Source: Ga0077523 sp038324085 (GTDB taxonomy: Bacteria > Pseudomonadota > Gammaproteobacteria > Burkholderiales > Ga0077523). Taken from it: a DNA stretch of 64,000 nucleotides. Of this stretch, positions 25,281-33,538 are shown in pieces. Each line of letters begins with the position of its first letter. The first letter of the stretch is position 1. The translations under genes were made by a program, and so were the position numbers. The notes beneath the pieces were generated by a model, which was not told the origin of the DNA, did not search any database, and was given only the letters and a program-made list of their open reading frames with translations. The stretch spans positions 1 to 64,000 of the forward strand of contig JBBQHP010000026.1 in NCBI GenBank assembly GCA_038324085.1, given 5' to 3'.

Positions 25281-26135
25281 TCAGCCCTGCAGAAAAGGCT
25301 CCAGATCCGCCAGCAGGCGCTCGGGCGCTTCCTCCGGGATGAAGTGCCCGCAGGGAACCGCGTGACCGCGCACGTCGGTCGCCTTTTCTCGCCACGCGCC
25401 CAGCACGTCGAAGAGCGTGTGCATCTTGCCGAATTCCCCCCAGATCACGAGCGTCGGGCAACCCACGCGCGCTGCGAGATCGGCCTCGTCGTCGGCGCAG
25501 TCCCGGTTCGGGGCGGCCCGGTAATCCTCGAGCGTTGCCCGGATGGTGCCGGGCAACCGGAACACGCGCAGGTATTCCTGGATCGCGGCCTCTTCGATGG
25601 CGCCGGCACGTGACGACAGCGCGCGGAACATGGATCGCAGGAACGGCTCCAGCGTCGCCTCGATCATGATCTCGGGCAGGTCGGGCACCTGGAAGAAGAA
25701 CCAGTGCCAATAGGCCGCGGCCAGTTCGCGCCCGGCGTCGCGAAACACCGTGTGCGTCGGCACGATGTCGAGCAGGCACAGCTTCGTGACGGCCGAACCG
25801 TGGTCGAGCGCGAGTCGATGCGCCACGCGCGCGCCGCGGTCGTGCCCGACAACGGCATAGCGATCGTGGCCCAGCTCGGCCATCAGCGCGTGGATATCGC
25901 GCGCCATGGTTTTCTTGTCGTAGCCGTCCCGCGGCTTGTCCGAATCGCCATAGCCCCGCAGGTCCGGCACGACGACGCGGAACCGGCCGGCGAGCGCAGG
26001 CGCGATCTTGCGCCACATGATTCCGCTCTGCGGGTAGCCGTGCAGCAGCACGACCGGCGCACCACCGCCCGCGGTCCGGACATGCAGTCGGACGCCGTTG
26101 GCACGGACGTACCGCCGCTCGAATCCTTCCATCAT
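25281..26135 (-). CDS. Fluoroacetate-dehalogenase-like alpha/beta hydrolase
   Basis: A 284-residue alpha/beta hydrolase. Key residues match those of fluoroacetate dehalogenase: nucleophile Asp99 with Arg100 and Arg103 (VGHDRGARVAHR), acid Asp123 (LLDIVPTH), the halide pocket His144-Trp145 (AYWHWFF) and Tyr205 (EDYRAAP), and catalytic His264 (GHFIPEEAP). The two arginines and the His/Trp/Tyr pocket separate this subfamily from ordinary haloalkane dehalogenases and epoxide hydrolases. Many relatives prefer other haloacids or are untested, so activity on fluoroacetate is a hypothesis. No signal peptide. It lies seven bases after the aminotransferase gene on the same strand. Confidence 0.75.
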   Translation of the reverse strand: MMEGFERRYVRANGVRLHVRTAGGGAPVVLLHGYPQSGIMWRKIAPALAGRFRVVVPDLRGYGDSDKPRDGYDKKTMARDIHALMAELGHDRYAVVGHDRGARVAHRLALDHGSAVTKLCLLDIVPTHTVFRDAGRELAAAYWHWFFFQVPDLPEIMIEATLEPFLRSMFRALSSRAGAIEEAAIQEYLRVFRLPGTIRATLEDYRAAPNRDCADDEADLAARVGCPTLVIWGEFGKMHTLFDVLGAWREKATDVRGHAVPCGHFIPEEAPERLLADLEPFLQG

Positions 26136-26142
26136 GCGGATG

Positions 26143-27324
26143 TCACCCTTTCAGGTAGCGTTCGAGCCGCTCGATGCCTTCGGCCAGCACCGGGATCGGC
26201 TTCGGATACGAAAAGCGCACATGCTGCGCCGCGCGGTGCGAACCGAAGTCGAGCCCGGGTGCGATCGCCACGCCCGCCTTCTCCAGGATGTCGAGGCAGA
26301 ACGGGTAGCTGTCGTCGGTGAGTCGCGCACAGTTCGCGTAGATGTAGAACGCGCCCTCGGGCACCACCGGGATCTCGAACCCGAGACGCTTGAGGTGCGG
26401 CAGCAGGAAATCGCGCTGTTCGCGGAAAGCCTCGCGCCGGGCCTCGTGCACTGCCACCGCGTCCTGCGAAAATGCCGATATCGCCGCCTGCTGCGCGATG
26501 TCGGACGCGGAGATGAACAGGTTCTGCGCGAGCTTCTCGACATCGGCGACGTACGCTTGCGGCATGGCCATCCAGCCGAGCCGCCAGCCGGTCATGCCGA
26601 AATACTTCGAGAAGCTGTTGATGATGAACACGTCGTCCGTGAACTCGAGCGCGGTGCGATCGGGCCGGCCATAGGTGAGTCCATGGTAGATCTCGTCCAC
26701 GATCAGCACGCCACCGCGGCGCTTGGTCACCGCATGGATCGCTTTCAGCTCGTCGAAATCGATCAGCGTGCCGGTGGGATTGGACGGCGTGGCCAGCATC
26801 ACGGCACGGGTACGCGGCGACCAGTGCCGCTCGACCATGTCCGCGGTGAGCTGGTAGCCGCTGTCTGCACCGACCGGAATGCACACGGCGCGGCCATCCA
26901 TGGTGCGCACGAAATGGCGATTGCAGGGGTAGCTCGGATCGGCCATGAGCACTTCGTCGCCGGGATCGAGCAGCACACCCATCGTGATGAGCAGCGCACC
27001 CGACGACCCAGGCATGACCGCGATGCGGGAGGCCGGCACCGGGACGCCGTAGCGCGTGCCGTACCAGGCGGCGATCGCCTCGCGCAGGTCGGTGGTGCCG
27101 AGTCCTGGCGTATAGCGCACCTGCCCGGTCTGTATGGCGCGGATGCCGGCTTCGGCGATCACCGGCGCCACCGGCGCGTCGGGCTCGCCGATCACCATGT
27201 TGACGATGGTGCGGCCCCGCGCTTCGAGCTCTTTGGCCCGCGTGACCAGCACGACGACATGGAACGGGTCGATGTCCGCCATGCGGGCCGAGACACGATG
27301 CCGGGAAAGTTCGGGACGATTCAT
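26143..27324 (-). CDS. Class I/II pyridoxal-phosphate aminotransferase
   Basis: A 393-residue fold-type I aminotransferase. NSFSKYFGMTGWRLGW carries the PLP-binding Lys, VIGEPD and TPSNPTGTLID the cofactor and substrate segments, and IVDEIYHGLTYG the Asp that pairs with the pyridine nitrogen. The C-terminal Arg is in FSYPKPI-adjacent sequence. It resembles aspartate/aromatic-type enzymes annotated generically. The start MNRPELSRH at 27324 begins the family fold. The divergent ketopantoate reductase gene starts 84 bases away. The next gene downstream is the dehalogenase-like hydrolase; a shared substrate is not evident. Confidence 0.88.
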   Translation of the reverse strand: MNRPELSRHRVSARMADIDPFHVVVLVTRAKELEARGRTIVNMVIGEPDAPVAPVIAEAGIRAIQTGQVRYTPGLGTTDLREAIAAWYGTRYGVPVPASRIAVMPGSSGALLITMGVLLDPGDEVLMADPSYPCNRHFVRTMDGRAVCIPVGADSGYQLTADMVERHWSPRTRAVMLATPSNPTGTLIDFDELKAIHAVTKRRGGVLIVDEIYHGLTYGRPDRTALEFTDDVFIINSFSKYFGMTGWRLGWMAMPQAYVADVEKLAQNLFISASDIAQQAAISAFSQDAVAVHEARREAFREQRDFLLPHLKRLGFEIPVVPEGAFYIYANCARLTDDSYPFCLDILEKAGVAIAPGLDFGSHRAAQHVRFSYPKPIPVLAEGIERLERYLKG

Positions 27325-27408
27325 GGGCGGTAAAATCGGAACACAAAGTCGCTAGGGTAACGGAGCCGCGTTTTCAAGGACAATAGCGGCCTTTGAAGGA
27401 GACACTCG

Positions 27409-28338
27409 ATGCGCATTGCAATCATCGGCGCCGGCGGCGTCGGCGGCTATTTCGGAGCCAGGCTCGCGCACGCGGGCGAGAAGGTGACCTTCATCGCCCG
27501 CGGTGCCCATCTCGAGGCGATGCACGAACACGGTTTGCGCGTGCGTTCCGCCAACGGGGACATCAGCGTGAATCCCGTGCAGGCGACGGACGATGCCGGA
27601 CAGGTCGGCCCGGTCGACCTCGTGATGATCGCGGTCAAGCTGTGGTCGACCCGTGACGCAATCAGGACTGCCCGCACCATGGTGGGCCCGGGCACCGCCG
27701 TGGTGTCGTTCCAGAACGGCGTGGAAGCGGTGGACGCTCTGATCGAGGAGTTCGGTGCGCCGCGCGTGCTCGGGGGTGTCGCCAACATCGCGGCACTCAT
27801 CGAAACGCCCGGCCTGATCCGCCACAACGGCACCATGGCTCTGCTGCAGTTCGGTGAACTCGACGGCACGCGTTCCGCGCGCGTCGACGCCCTGCTCGAG
27901 ATCTGCCAACGCGCGGGGATCGATGCCAAGGTACCCGACGACATCCGCAAGGCAATCTGGGAGAAGTTCGTGTTTCTCGCGTCGCTGTCGGCCATGACCG
28001 CGCTCACGCGGTTGCCGCTCGGCCCCTTGCGCGAGGACCCCGATACGCGCGACCTGTTTCGCCAGCTCGCCGAGGAGGTGGCTGCCGTCGGCCGCGCGAA
28101 AGGCGTGCCGCTGGCCGATGGCACGGCGGACGCGATGATGACGCGCCTCGATGGTCTGCCCGGCGAAATGGTCGCATCGATGCTCGGCGACCTGAAACGC
28201 GGCAATCGGCTTGAACTGCCGTGGCTGTCGGGCGGCGTCGTGGACATCGGACGCACGCTCGGCATCGCCACGCCGGCCCACGCATTCGTCGTGGCGGCGC
28301 TCAAGCTGCACGCACCCGGCCATCATCCGATGGCATGA
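27409..28338 (+). CDS. panE: 2-dehydropantoate 2-reductase (ketopantoate reductase)
   Basis: A 309-residue NADPH-dependent reductase. IAIIGAGGVGGYFGARLA is the Rossmann motif, QNGVEAVDAL and GGVANIAALIE line the active site, and AIWEKFVFLASLSAMTAL carries the catalytic Lys. It reduces ketopantoate to pantoate in pantothenate (CoA) synthesis, although the family also includes enzymes acting on other 2-keto acids. GAAGGAGA precedes the ATG at 27409. A second, partial family member lies at 63265-64000. The CPBP protease gene follows with a 4-base overlap (ATGA), so the two are translated together. Confidence 0.82.
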   Translation: MRIAIIGAGGVGGYFGARLAHAGEKVTFIARGAHLEAMHEHGLRVRSANGDISVNPVQATDDAGQVGPVDLVMIAVKLWSTRDAIRTARTMVGPGTAVVSFQNGVEAVDALIEEFGAPRVLGGVANIAALIETPGLIRHNGTMALLQFGELDGTRSARVDALLEICQRAGIDAKVPDDIRKAIWEKFVFLASLSAMTALTRLPLGPLREDPDTRDLFRQLAEEVAAVGRAKGVPLADGTADAMMTRLDGLPGEMVASMLGDLKRGNRLELPWLSGGVVDIGRTLGIATPAHAFVVAALKLHAPGHHPMA

Positions 28339-29015
28339 GCCGCGCGCGTCCCGCGTCCTGGGTGGTGCCGCTGGCACTGGCGCCGCTGCTCGCGCAGAGC
28401 CTGCTGGACGGTTTCTACAAGGCAGCGCTCTATCGCTGGTCTCCCGTCGCGTTCTGGTGGGCCGACGTGGCCAAGTTCGTCGTCATCCCCGGCGTGGTCC
28501 TCTACTACCTGGCCCGTGCAGGAGGCGTACGTCCGCGCGACTACGGCCTCGCCGCGCCCGCCACGCCGTCCGAGCGCGACGCGATGCTCGGGAATGCGCT
28601 GCTGGCGACACTGCTGCTCGTGCCGACGTACCTGCTCGCGCAGGAATGGATCGGGCGCCTGTGGCCGGCCGCGACCGTGATCCAGTTCGCCTACGAAACG
28701 GCACTGCCCCAGCAGCGCTTCCTGCGCGAGCTTGCGGTCGCCTACTACGCACTCAGCGCCGGGCTGGTCGAAGAGATCGTGTTCCGCGGCCTGCCGTGGG
28801 CCTGTTTCGAACGCTTCCGAGGCAGGCACGTCCGCGCGGTGTATGTGCTGGTCACCGCCATCCTGTTCGGCCTGGCTCACTGGGAAAATGGCGCACCCGA
28901 CGTACTCTCGGCCACGGCATTCGGACTCGGCGCCGCCGCGCTCTATCTGAAACTGGGCACGCTCTGGCCGATCATCGTGGCCCACGTGCTGACCGATCTG
29001 ATCGCATTCTCCTGA
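28335..29015 (+). CDS. CPBP intramembrane glutamic protease
   Basis: A 226-residue membrane protein of the CPBP (Abi/CAAX protease) family. Motif 1 is GLVEEIVFRGLPWACF (E-E-x-x-x-R), motif 2 is ILFGLAHWENG, and motif 3 lies in LWPIIVAHVLTDLIAF. These Glu and His residues form the intramembrane active site. About six to seven hydrophobic segments are present. The ATG at 28335 overlaps the stop of the ketopantoate reductase gene. Family roles range from prenyl-protein cleavage to bacteriocin immunity; here the role is unknown. Confidence 0.85.
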   Translation: MSRARPASWVVPLALAPLLAQSLLDGFYKAALYRWSPVAFWWADVAKFVVIPGVVLYYLARAGGVRPRDYGLAAPATPSERDAMLGNALLATLLLVPTYLLAQEWIGRLWPAATVIQFAYETALPQQRFLRELAVAYYALSAGLVEEIVFRGLPWACFERFRGRHVRAVYVLVTAILFGLAHWENGAPDVLSATAFGLGAAALYLKLGTLWPIIVAHVLTDLIAFS

Positions 29016-29055
29016 CCCGCTGCCGACCCTTTCCCACACCACCGGAGGAACCATC

Positions 29056-30150
29056 ATGAGCAATCGCCTCACCATTCGCAGCCTGCGCGCACGTCCCGTC
29101 CTGGTGCCCATGCGGATTCCGCCCGTGGCCGCCACCGGATCGATTCCGAATGCTCCGCTGGTGCTGGTCGATCTCGAAACCGACCAGGGCATCACCGGTC
29201 GTTGCTATCTGTTCGCGGTCACGGCCATTGCGCTGAAACCGGTCGTCGAGGCGCTGAACGGCGTCGCGACCCTGATCAAGGGCGACCCGGTCGCGCCGGT
29301 CGACATCGACGCGAAGCTCAAGAAGCGACTCACGCTGCTCGACACGCCCGGCGTCTACGGACTCGCGCTCGCGGGCATCGACATGTGTGCCTGGGACGCG
29401 CTCGCCCAGGCGCAGGGCGTCCCGCTCGTGGCGCTGCTGGGCGGCGCCGTGCGGCCGGTGAAGGCGTACAACAGCTGCGGCCTGTGGGTCGGCGAGGTAG
29501 CGCAGCTTGCGGACCAGGCGTCCCGGCTCGTCGACGAGGGCAAGTTCAGTGCGGTGAAGATGCGGCTCGGCCGCCCCGATTTCGCGCAGGACCTGGCCGC
29601 CGTGCGCGCGGTGAAGGCGCGCATCGGCGAGGGCATCACGCTGATGTGCGACTTCAACCAGAGCCTCACCTGGAGCGAAGGCATCCGTCGCGGCCGGGCG
29701 CTGGACCACGAAGGCCTGTACTGGATCGAGGAGCCGGTGCGACATGGCGACTATGCCGGCAGCGCCAGGATCGCCGCCGCGGTCGACACGCCGATCCAGA
29801 TCGGCGAGAACCTGCTCACCAGCTACGAGTTGACGAGCGCGATCGGCGCGGGCGCCATGGATTTCGTGATGCCCGACGTGCAGCGTATCGGCGGCGTCAC
29901 CGGCTGGATGCGCGCAGCCGCCATCGCCCATGCGCACGGCATGGAGATGTCGAGCCATCTGTTTCCCGAATTCAGCTCGCACTTGCTGGCGGTCACGCCG
30001 ACCTGTCATTGGCTGGAATACGTCGACTGGGCCGCACCGATCCTGGAGCAGCCGGTCGAATTGCGCGACGGCCATGTCGTCATCTCCGATCGACCCGGGG
30101 CCGGCATCGGCTGGAACGAATCGGCCGTTGCAAAGTACCTCGCAGGCTAG
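29056..30150 (+). CDS. Mandelate-racemase-group enolase superfamily enzyme
   Basis: A 364-residue enolase-superfamily protein with a capping domain (1-125) and a TIM barrel. Metal ligands are Asp199 (LMCDFNQS), Glu225/226 (IEEPVRH) and Glu251 (IGENLLT). The His-Asp dyad, Asp274 (MPDVQRIGG) and His301 (MSSHLFPE), with Glu321 (WLEYVDW), is that of the mandelate racemase group. The KxK motif reads Lys168-Met-Arg170 (SAVKMRLG), so the position of the second catalytic Lys of mandelate racemase is Arg. It probably dehydrates or epimerises an acid. GGAGGAACC precedes the ATG. The substrate cannot be named. Confidence 0.85.
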   Translation: MSNRLTIRSLRARPVLVPMRIPPVAATGSIPNAPLVLVDLETDQGITGRCYLFAVTAIALKPVVEALNGVATLIKGDPVAPVDIDAKLKKRLTLLDTPGVYGLALAGIDMCAWDALAQAQGVPLVALLGGAVRPVKAYNSCGLWVGEVAQLADQASRLVDEGKFSAVKMRLGRPDFAQDLAAVRAVKARIGEGITLMCDFNQSLTWSEGIRRGRALDHEGLYWIEEPVRHGDYAGSARIAAAVDTPIQIGENLLTSYELTSAIGAGAMDFVMPDVQRIGGVTGWMRAAAIAHAHGMEMSSHLFPEFSSHLLAVTPTCHWLEYVDWAAPILEQPVELRDGHVVISDRPGAGIGWNESAVAKYLAG

Positions 30151-30164
30151 GGCCTGTTGACGCT

Positions 30165-30360
30165 TAGCACGGACCTGCGTGATCTCCAGAACGAGCGCAA
30201 TCAAGGCGCAAAGCACAGCTGGGGCAGGTCCCCCAGCGAGCATTCGTAACGCGGAGTGCGCTCGTTCCGGAGGATCACCCAAAGGGCTGGGGGAACGATC
30301 GCTGCCGGGCTGACTCGCTGGCGCCGGGCGCGCCATGATGGCGCCTGTGGACGATCCGGC
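30165..30360. repeat. Palindromic repeat-like element
   Basis: This stretch holds nested inverted repeats. Arms at 30181-30198 and 30258-30276 pair almost perfectly (GATCTCCAGAACGAGCGC against GCGCTCGTTCCGGAGGATC). An inner hairpin GCTGGGG/CCCCCAGC lies between them, and a GGCGCC-rich palindrome follows near 30330. No protein is coded. The structure resembles short mobile repeats (REP or MITE types); copy number could not be tested here. Confidence 0.4.
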
Positions 30361-30646
30361 GCGAGCCTGACTCCGCATTCCGTCGGCGACCTGTCTTGTG
30401 CGTCGCACCACAAAGGTTTTTTTGACGGTTTGTTTTGCCGAGGGGTAGCATGCCCCGCAGATAACGAGTCCGCGTCGCATCATCGATGGTCGTCGATGTA
30501 ACGGTTCGATGCGCAGACCGGCCCAGGATGGTTTGCTTGCGAGGCGCACCTTCATAGTGCCTCCGGTACCGGTGACCCACGCGCCGGAAAACGCCTTCGA
30601 AAACCCTGCCGCAGAGCGGGTGAATCGCATCATTGGGAGGACTCGG
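30361..30646. other. Gene-free upstream region
   Basis: About 290 bases between the repeat-like element and the small Cys protein. It includes an AT-richer patch at 30413-30440 with a TTTTTTT run, unlike the surroundings, which may be promoter or terminator sequence. No gene seen. Confidence 0.35.
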
Positions 30647-30910
30647 ATGGACAGATCGCACGCAGTGATGATCGCCATGCTTCTCGCCTGCTGCAGTTCC
30701 GCCGCATGGGCCGAAGACAACAAGGACGAGCGCGCCGGCACCTGTCCGGACGCGAAGCAGCAGCAGGAGTATTTCTGCAACGAGCAGAATAGCGCCAGCG
30801 ACAGCATGGTGGCGATGGGCACTGCCTGCACCAACGCGAAGAAGAACGTCGCCGCCGCCTGCGAGGGCAAGATCGAACCCGATCAGCCCTACCAGTTCGA
30901 GAAGAAGTAG
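30647..30910 (+). CDS. Small exported four-cysteine protein
   Basis: An 87-residue protein starting at the ATG at 30647, with GGGAGGACT upstream. It has a leader (VMIAMLLACCSSAAWA), and a mature part of about 64 residues with four cysteines (GTCPD, YFCNE, TACTN, AACEG) and many Gln, Asn and charged residues. Four spaced Cys in an exported peptide suggest two disulfides in a helical hairpin. I recognise no family. The Tat amidohydrolase gene begins 127 bases downstream on the same strand, so they may share a transcript. Function unknown. Confidence 0.6.
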   Translation: MDRSHAVMIAMLLACCSSAAWAEDNKDERAGTCPDAKQQQEYFCNEQNSASDSMVAMGTACTNAKKNVAAACEGKIEPDQPYQFEKK

Positions 30911-31037
30911 TCCGCAGCACGGTGGTGGGCGCCGTGCCCCGGACTCGTTCGCGGTGAACGGGTCCGACTGCGGCTCCAGCTTCCGCAACTAAGGCGACGA
31001 CGATCGAGTCTTCGCCAACGTCCAAGGAGAATCCGCA

Positions 31038-32564
31038 ATGCAACGACACATCGGCGTTCACATGAGCGACGAGGAAATGAAGACGGTCGAGCCGGCCGAG
31101 ACCGCTGCGTTCCACTCGCCCGTACCCACCCAGGTGGTATCCAACGGCGAGTACAACCCCCTTCCGCAGACCGAGCAGCAACGCCGGGTCGAGGGGTTGA
31201 TCAAGGAAATGGCCGACGTGCAGGCGAAGCGGCACAACATGAACCGGCGCCAGTTCCTCGCCACCAGCGCCGGCATGGCGACCGCCTTCGCGGCAATGAA
31301 CAAGGTCTTCGGGCCCGTGTTCGACGTGAGCGATGCCGAGGCCGGCGATATGGAGATGTCGGACTATCGCGCCAGCCAGCTGTCCGGCCAGTTCATCTTC
31401 GACGACCAGACCCACTTCATCCGCGACGACTTCAAGCAGGAAGGGCTGCTCGGCCTGACCAAGTGGGCGGTGGGCGCCAAGGTCAATCCGAACATCAACG
31501 ACGCGCCGATGACACTGGCGCGCTACAAGATGGACAACTATCTGAAGGAGGTCTTCCTCGATTCCGACACGAAGGTGTCGCTGCTCTCGGGCGCTCCGTT
31601 CGACGATCCGTCCTGGTGGCTGCTGTCCAACGACGCGATCCAGAACGCCTGCAGGGCGGTCAACAAGATGGCGGGCAGCACGCGCATGCTCGGCCATACG
31701 GTCATCACGCCGAAGTATCCGGACTGGATGGACGAGGTCGATCGCGGCATCGAGCAGTTGAAGCCCGTGTCGTGGAAGTCGTACACGATCGGCGACCCGT
31801 TCGGGCCGTCCAAGTACGCCTGGCGGCTCGACGACGAGAAGCTCATGTACCCGTTCTACGAGAAAGCCATAAAGTCCGGCATCAACACTATCTGTATCCA
31901 CAAGGGCCTGATGCCGCGCGACTACGAGAAGGCATTCGCGGGCACGTGGCAGTGCGCTACCGTGGACGACGTCGGCAAGGCTGCCAAGGACAACCCCGGC
32001 ATGAACTTCGTCATCTACCATTCGGCAATCCGGCCGTGGCTTGCGGACGCGCCCGACAAGGAGATGGCCGAGTTCGAGAAGAGCGGCTACATCCAGTGGG
32101 TCACGGACCTCGCGCGCATTCCGGAGAAGTTCGGGGTCAACAACGTGTATGGGGAGATCGGCAGCAGCTTCGCCAGCACGGCAGTCACCAATCCGCGCTT
32201 CTGCGCGGCCTTCATCGGACAGCTCGTGAACATGATGGGGCCCGAGCGCGTGGTCTGGGGTACCGATTCGGTCTGGTACGGCAGCCCGCAATGGCAGATC
32301 GAAGCCATGCGCCGGCTCGAGATCCCGGACGACATCATGGAATCGAAGAAGTGGAAGATCCGCCTCGGCGGCCCCAACAGCGAAGTCAAGCAGAAGATCT
32401 TCGGGCTGAACTCCGCGCATCTGTACAACCTGGACCTCAAGATGGCCCAGGGCCCGGCCTTTACCGCCGACAAGCTCTCCGCCATCAAGGAAGAGTATCT
32501 GCGCCTGGGTGGCGAGCGCAGCAACATGGCTTACGGCTACGTCGCGAAAAAGACGACCGCCTGA
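31038..32564 (+). CDS. Tat-exported amidohydrolase (PF04909)
   Basis: A 508-residue protein with a twin-arginine leader at residues 70-80 (NMNRRQFLATSAGM), preceded by an unusual 68-residue polar N-terminus. The body reads as an amidohydrolase TIM barrel: FIFDDQTHFIRDD (metal His), INTICIHKGLMP, MNFVIYHSAI, VYGEIGSSFAST, and WGTDSVWYGSP, whose Asp is the usual metal or catalytic residue. C-terminal helices follow. The Amidohydrolase_2 family covers decarboxylases and hydrolases. Export to the periplasm is likely. GAAGGAGAATCC-like ribosome site CCAAGGAGAATCC precedes the ATG. A strong terminator follows. An internal Met at 62 could give a classic short Tat start. Confidence 0.75.
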   Translation: MQRHIGVHMSDEEMKTVEPAETAAFHSPVPTQVVSNGEYNPLPQTEQQRRVEGLIKEMADVQAKRHNMNRRQFLATSAGMATAFAAMNKVFGPVFDVSDAEAGDMEMSDYRASQLSGQFIFDDQTHFIRDDFKQEGLLGLTKWAVGAKVNPNINDAPMTLARYKMDNYLKEVFLDSDTKVSLLSGAPFDDPSWWLLSNDAIQNACRAVNKMAGSTRMLGHTVITPKYPDWMDEVDRGIEQLKPVSWKSYTIGDPFGPSKYAWRLDDEKLMYPFYEKAIKSGINTICIHKGLMPRDYEKAFAGTWQCATVDDVGKAAKDNPGMNFVIYHSAIRPWLADAPDKEMAEFEKSGYIQWVTDLARIPEKFGVNNVYGEIGSSFASTAVTNPRFCAAFIGQLVNMMGPERVVWGTDSVWYGSPQWQIEAMRRLEIPDDIMESKKWKIRLGGPNSEVKQKIFGLNSAHLYNLDLKMAQGPAFTADKLSAIKEEYLRLGGERSNMAYGYVAKKTTA

Positions 32565-32588
32565 TCCGCATTCGATCATGCCAGTCCT

Positions 32589-32615
32589 CCGGGGTCCGCA
32601 AGGGCCCCGGTTTTT
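32589..32615 (+). terminator. Rho-independent terminator after amidohydrolase
   Basis: A 9-bp stem (32589-32597 with 32602-32610, one G-T pair) closes a GCAA tetraloop and is followed by TTTTT (32611-32615). It lies 24 bases after the amidohydrolase stop and is the best classical terminator in the window. Confidence 0.85.
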
Positions 32616-32774
32616 ATTGCGGCGATCGCCCGCGGCGACGTGCTAGTGTTTCGCTTGGCGAATCCGTTCGGATCGATGCAGCTCGAGCCCCCGCGGCGGT
32701 GCTGCAGGATCCCGCGTCGTTCGCGGCCGCACCCTCCGACAACCCGTGCGTCATCGTCCTACGCAACCACAGCC

Positions 32775-33455
32775 ATGCCTTCGATTCTTTCCATTCAGAT
32801 GCTTTCCGCGACGCCGGAGCCCAGTGCCAGACCCACCGAACTGCAGGGCACCTGGACCGCGGAGGCGCAGGGTCGCATGCTGACCGCCGTCTTCACCCGC
32901 CAGGGCCATGCGGTACGCGGTCGGCTGGACATGGGCCCCGGGTATTGCCTGGCCCTGGCCGGCACCGGCAGCGCAGTCTCTGCGACCGGCTCCGCCGAAG
33001 GTCCGCTCGGCGAGGCCCGATTCGAAGCCGTGGTCTCCGGGGATCAGCTCATGCTCGGGCTCACCGCGCCGAATCCGCAGTTGGGACGCGATCAGCGGAT
33101 GCTGTTCCGGCTCGCTCGCGCGGGCGACGACAAGAGCTTCGCGCCATGCCCCGCTGCGGTGGAGCAGCGCGATCTCCGCGCCGTCGGCCGCTGGCTCAAC
33201 AAGTCGGTGCACGTCGACGGGAAGTCAGTGACCACCGACGAACGGACGCTGCTGTTCGGCCCGGACGGGAGCTTCACGCGCAACGAGCACGGCGCCCGCA
33301 CCACCGGTCGCTGGCGCACGGTGGCTGAACTCGTCTATATCCGCCTCCAGGGCGCCGACGACTGGCAGGTGCTCGCGAGCCTGCGGCCGACCGGGGTCGG
33401 CGTCCGCCTGGTACTGACGGACGGTCGATCCTTCTCGCGGATCGCCGGCAGCTGA
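32775..33455 (+). CDS. Hypothetical two-domain beta protein
   Basis: A 226-residue protein I do not recognise. It has no signal peptide at the chosen ATG (32775). It reads as two beta-rich segments: one from ELQGTWTAEAQGRMLTAVF to LFRLAR, the other from GRWLNKSVHVDGKS to RIAGS. Both have a G-x-W near their start (LQGTW, VGRWL) and a second GRW (TTGRWR), which recalls lipocalin or META-like small barrels. Each domain is about 90-100 residues. The frame is open upstream to 32640 with Arg/Pro-rich sequence that looks non-coding. It lies between a terminator and the glycolate-oxidase-like gene. Confidence 0.5.
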   Translation: MPSILSIQMLSATPEPSARPTELQGTWTAEAQGRMLTAVFTRQGHAVRGRLDMGPGYCLALAGTGSAVSATGSAEGPLGEARFEAVVSGDQLMLGLTAPNPQLGRDQRMLFRLARAGDDKSFAPCPAAVEQRDLRAVGRWLNKSVHVDGKSVTTDERTLLFGPDGSFTRNEHGARTTGRWRTVAELVYIRLQGADDWQVLASLRPTGVGVRLVLTDGRSFSRIAGS

Positions 33456-33538
33456 CAATCCGGCCGCGCTTGCACGCGGGGCCGGGAAACCGGACCATTG
33501 CGGTCCGCCCGAAATAGACACCTACAAGAGGCACCCCA

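Noticed and set aside
30630..32579. Minus-strand ORF of 649 residues
   Set aside because: Antisense to the amidohydrolase gene, repetitive in His/Asp/Val, no family motif; shadow frame.
33491..33507. CGGACC/GGTCCG hairpin before the flavoenzyme gene
   Set aside because: No T-run and only 6 bp; too short to call a terminator or operator.
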